Assembly: GCA_003542385.1 (NCBI GenBank)
Contig: DPKT01000167.1
Coordinates: forward strand, 1 to 7,305
Direction: 5' to 3'
Length of the DNA stretch: 7,305 nucleotides
DNA from: Desulfomicrobium sp.
Lineage (GTDB): Bacteria; Desulfobacterota; Desulfovibrionia; Desulfovibrionales; Desulfomicrobiaceae
The notes under the pieces are model-generated. The model saw nothing but the letters and a program-made list of their open reading frames with translations, did no database searches and had not been told where the DNA came from. A program made the position numbers and the translations under genes. How positions within the stretch are numbered: the first letter of the stretch is position 1; every line of letters starts with the position of its first letter. Positions 5,473 through 7,305 of this stretch are shown one piece after another.

Positions 5473-5590
5473 GGAGCCTCCTCGTCTCCGTCGCCGATCC
5501 GCAACATGCGGGGCATAGGGTGAGCCAACGGTTGGAAGGTTTCCTCCGGGCGGGCCGGAGGGTCCTGGCGACCACAATCCAGGAGGCTCC
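5473..5590 (+). promoter_or_regulatory. Long-range inverted repeat that can mask the dksA-like ribosome site
   Basis: GGAGCCTCCT (5473-5482) is the exact reverse complement of AGGAGGCTCC (5581-5590), and the latter contains the whole Shine-Dalgarno of the DksA-like gene. The 98 bases enclosed hold a second perfect hairpin, CCTCCGG (5543-5549) with CCGGAGG (5555-5561) and a 5-base loop, and a short palindrome CCAACGGTTGG (5525-5535). No convincing promoter or terminator was seen in the 129-base gap after cbiX. Confidence 0.45.
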
Positions 5591-5592
5591 CC

Positions 5593-5994
5593 ATGTCGCA
5601 TTGCAGGAACATGCATCAGGGCATCGAACGTCAGCTGCGGGAAAAGTACGTCACAATCGAGCGTGAAATCGAAGATCTTCGGGAAGTTATGCGTCAGGAC
5701 CGCGCCCTGGAGCCCGATCCGGCCGACCAGGCCTGCACTGCTTCCTCCCAGGACTGGAACATGATACGCTTCAATCGCAACGTGAAGCTGCTCAAAGACA
5801 TCGCCGTCGCCCTCAAGGCCATCGACAACGATTCCTACGGGGTGTGCGAGCTCTGCGGGGACGACATTTCCGGCCGCAGGCTGCTGGCCATCCCGAGCGC
5901 GCGCTACTGCATCGAGTGCCAGGAGATGATCGACGCGCATCCCGGCGAGTTCGGACGCACCGGGATAGGGGGCGGGGTGCTGGCAGCGGTTTGA
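5593..5994 (+). CDS. DksA/TraR-family zinc-finger transcription factor
   Basis: This 133-residue protein has the DksA layout. A charged helical segment (about 8-40) leads to the coiled-coil tip PDPADQA, in which D42, D45 and A47 match the DxxDxA tip that E. coli DksA inserts into the RNA polymerase secondary channel. A second helix (about 52-78) follows, then the four-Cys zinc finger CELCGDD...CIEC (C85, C88, C106, C109). The tail after 112 ends in a Gly-rich stretch. It likely modulates RNA polymerase, perhaps with ppGpp, during stringent or stress responses; whether it is the main DksA or a paralogue cannot be said. AGGAGG lies 6 bases before the ATG at 5593 and fixes the start. It is 129 bases after cbiX and 65 bases before the PhoH gene. 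Confidence 0.9.
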   Translation: MSHCRNMHQGIERQLREKYVTIEREIEDLREVMRQDRALEPDPADQACTASSQDWNMIRFNRNVKLLKDIAVALKAIDNDSYGVCELCGDDISGRRLLAIPSARYCIECQEMIDAHPGEFGRTGIGGGVLAAV

Positions 5995-6059
5995 GGCCGG
6001 CCGCCTTTCCCTCAACGGTCCTGACCGGGGCTCTCGGCCCCTGAGGATTGCTCCCGTCC

Positions 6060-7247
6060 ATGCAGAAGAATTACGTCCTCGACACCAATGTGCTCCTTGA
6101 CAACCCTTCCTGCATCCGCACCCTGCGCAACGGCCAGGAGAACCGCGTCATCCTGCCGTACACGGTCCTGCGCGAGCTGGACAAGCTCAAGCGCGAGCCG
6201 CGGGTGTCCCACATCGTGGCCCAGGCCATCGCCGTCCTGCAGGACGACCCCGACATCCTCTTTCTGCCGCCGCGGGCCTTTGACGACGCCGAAAGCAAGG
6301 CCGGCGACGACCTGATCCTCGAGGAGCTGAAGGACAGCGGGGTGGATGCCCCCATCCTGGTCACCAACGACCGCATCCTGCAGCTCAAGGCCCGCATCCA
6401 CGCCATTGCCAGCGAAGGCTTCCGCGACTCCAACCCCTTCCGCTCCGAGTCTCAGTCCTACACGGGCTTCGTGCGCGAGGGCGAGGAGCCCATCCCCAAC
6501 AGTTTCGCCTGGGTCGGCGGCCAGCCCTACATGCACGCCACCTCGGGCCCGCGTTTCATCGACTACCAGCACAGCGTCTGGAACGTGCGGCCGCGCAACG
6601 TCTATCAGAACCTGGCCCTGGAACTGATGCTCGACCACGCCGTGAACCTGGTCACCCTGCAGTCCGAGGCCGGCTACGGAAAGACCTTCCTGGCCCTGGC
6701 GGCGGCCCTGTTTCTGGCCCTGGAGCAGAAGGACAACCCCTACCGCAAGATCTACCTGGTCAAGCCCGTCATCGAGATCGGGGCCAAGCTCGGCTACCTG
6801 CCCGGCGACCTCGAGGAGAAGATGGCCCCCTACGTGCGCTACGTCGGCGACCTGATCATGAAGCTGCACGACCTGCGCCCGGCCAACCGCATCTTCATGG
6901 ACAGCGAGGGAGGCAATTTCCGCTTCAACCCCAAGCGCTTCGAGATCCTGCCCATCGCCTTCATCCGGGGCATGAACCTGGAGAACGCCGTGGTCATCGT
7001 CGACGAGATGCAGAACCTGTCCCGCGCCGAAACCAGGGCCCTCTTGACCCGCATGGGCGAGAACGTGAAGTGCATCTGCCTGGGCGACACGCGCCAGGTG
7101 GATAACCCCTACCTGAACGAATCCAACAACGGCCTGAACTGGACCGTGAAGATGCTCAAGGGCCTGCCCGGCTACGGGCACATCGTGCTCAAGGGCGAGC
7201 GCTCGCGCGGGCCCATCACGGACATGGTCATCAGGACCGGGCTCTAG
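6060..7247 (+). CDS. PIN-PhoH fusion ATPase (PhoH2/YlaK type)
   Basis: The protein is 395 residues from the ATG at 6060. An in-frame TTG at 6048 is less likely because it touches the GAGGA motif (6043-6047), which stands 12 bases from the ATG, rather long. An N-terminal PIN ribonuclease domain (about 3-125) shows YVLDTNVLLD (D8), LRELDKL (E39), GDD (D83/D84) and VTND (D104), the usual acidic metal site. The PhoH domain (about 175-395) has a Walker A-like loop SEAGYGKT (202-209), Walker B VVIVDEMQN (311-319, D315/E316), LGDTRQVDNPYL (341-352), NNGL (356-359) and KGERS (378-382). PhoH2 proteins couple ATP-dependent RNA unwinding to PIN cleavage; the same cytoplasmic role is inferred. The Walker A loop lacks the usual first Gly. 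The gene follows the DksA-like gene by 65 bases. Confidence 0.92.
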   Translation: MQKNYVLDTNVLLDNPSCIRTLRNGQENRVILPYTVLRELDKLKREPRVSHIVAQAIAVLQDDPDILFLPPRAFDDAESKAGDDLILEELKDSGVDAPILVTNDRILQLKARIHAIASEGFRDSNPFRSESQSYTGFVREGEEPIPNSFAWVGGQPYMHATSGPRFIDYQHSVWNVRPRNVYQNLALELMLDHAVNLVTLQSEAGYGKTFLALAAALFLALEQKDNPYRKIYLVKPVIEIGAKLGYLPGDLEEKMAPYVRYVGDLIMKLHDLRPANRIFMDSEGGNFRFNPKRFEILPIAFIRGMNLENAVVIVDEMQNLSRAETRALLTRMGENVKCICLGDTRQVDNPYLNESNNGLNWTVKMLKGLPGYGHIVLKGERSRGPITDMVIRTGL

Positions 7248-7261
7248 AGCGACGTGCGGAG

Positions 7262-7295
7262 GGCGGGCGGCGCGTCCGGCGCCGGTCCCGCCTTT
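7262..7295 (+). terminator. GC-rich terminator after phoH
   Basis: GGCGGG (7262-7267) and CGGCGC (7268-7273) pair with GCGCCG (7279-7284) and CCCGCC (7287-7292), giving a 12-bp stem with a two-base bulge (GT, 7285-7286) and a 5-base loop. TTT (7293-7295) follows. The stem starts 14 bases after the TAG of the PhoH gene. The U tract is short, but the stem is very stable. Confidence 0.7.
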
Positions 7296-7305
7296 CGCCT
7301 CGTCA

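Noticed and set aside
5466..5666. 66-residue open frame starting with TTG between cbiX and the DksA-like gene
   Set aside because: It has no ribosome site, overlaps the DksA-like gene by over 70 bases in another frame, and its product is not recognisable.
5995..6002. GGCCGGCC palindrome after the DksA-like gene
   Set aside because: An 8-base palindrome in GC-rich DNA is expected by chance and has no T tract or other context.
4810..6015. 401-residue open frame on the minus strand
   Set aside because: It covers the Cys/His-rich gene, cbiX and the DksA-like gene in antisense, and those have ribosome sites and clear families.
6012..7181. 389-residue open frame on the minus strand
   Set aside because: Complement of the PIN-PhoH gene, rich in Val/Leu/Gly/Asp/Gln with no motif.

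Overview
This GC-rich window reads as a piece of chromosome from a Gram-negative, probably anaerobic bacterium, most plausibly a Desulfovibrionales-type sulfate reducer (Desulfobacterota). That placement is inferred from protein style and gene content: a CitM/NhaD-like antiporter followed by a universal stress protein, a NtrC-family metal two-component system, a short CbiX chelatase, a DksA/TraR protein and a PIN-PhoH ATPase. No rRNA or tRNA gene, mobile element or CRISPR array is visible.

Layout. (1) 1-928, plus strand: the 3' end of an ion-transporter (IT) superfamily antiporter gene, then a universal stress protein gene, probably one operon. It ends at a UUCG-capped terminator shared with the converging operon. 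(2) 4587-983, minus strand: a complete ZraP-ZraS-ZraR type envelope metal-stress operon, in the order zraP (periplasmic CpxP/Spy/ZraP-fold protein), zraS (PAS histidine kinase) and zraR (sigma-54 activator). Its promoter is a near-consensus -24/-12 (sigma-54) element, with a cluster of TTGTGCA/TGCACAA half-sites about 90-125 bases upstream of the predicted start, as expected for an enhancer-binding activator such as ZraR. A perfect 13-bp hairpin separates zraP from zraSR. (3) 4855-5463, plus strand, divergent from zraP: a 55-residue Cys/His-rich protein, then a short CbiX-type sirohydrochlorin chelatase. (4) 5593-7247, plus strand: a DksA/TraR-type zinc-finger protein and a PIN-PhoH ATPase, followed by a GC-rich terminator.

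The most interesting item is the 55-residue gene at 4855-5022. It starts MCKGCGC, the same Cys spacing as the N-terminal high-affinity nickel site of the hydrogenase maturation GTPase HypB, and continues into a histidine-rich tail, but has no GTPase domain. It lies between the metal-responsive zraP promoter region and a cobalt/iron chelatase gene, so a metal-buffering or metal-delivery role is a reasonable but untested hypothesis.

The middle of the window (about 4 kb) therefore looks like a metal-homeostasis neighbourhood: ZraS senses envelope metal or stress, ZraR with sigma-54 RNA polymerase drives zraP and its own operon, and the divergent side encodes a small metal-binding protein and a chelatase that inserts Co or Fe into sirohydrochlorin. 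Several 5' leaders (the small Cys/His protein, the DksA-like protein, PhoH) contain inverted repeats next to or including the Shine-Dalgarno sequence.
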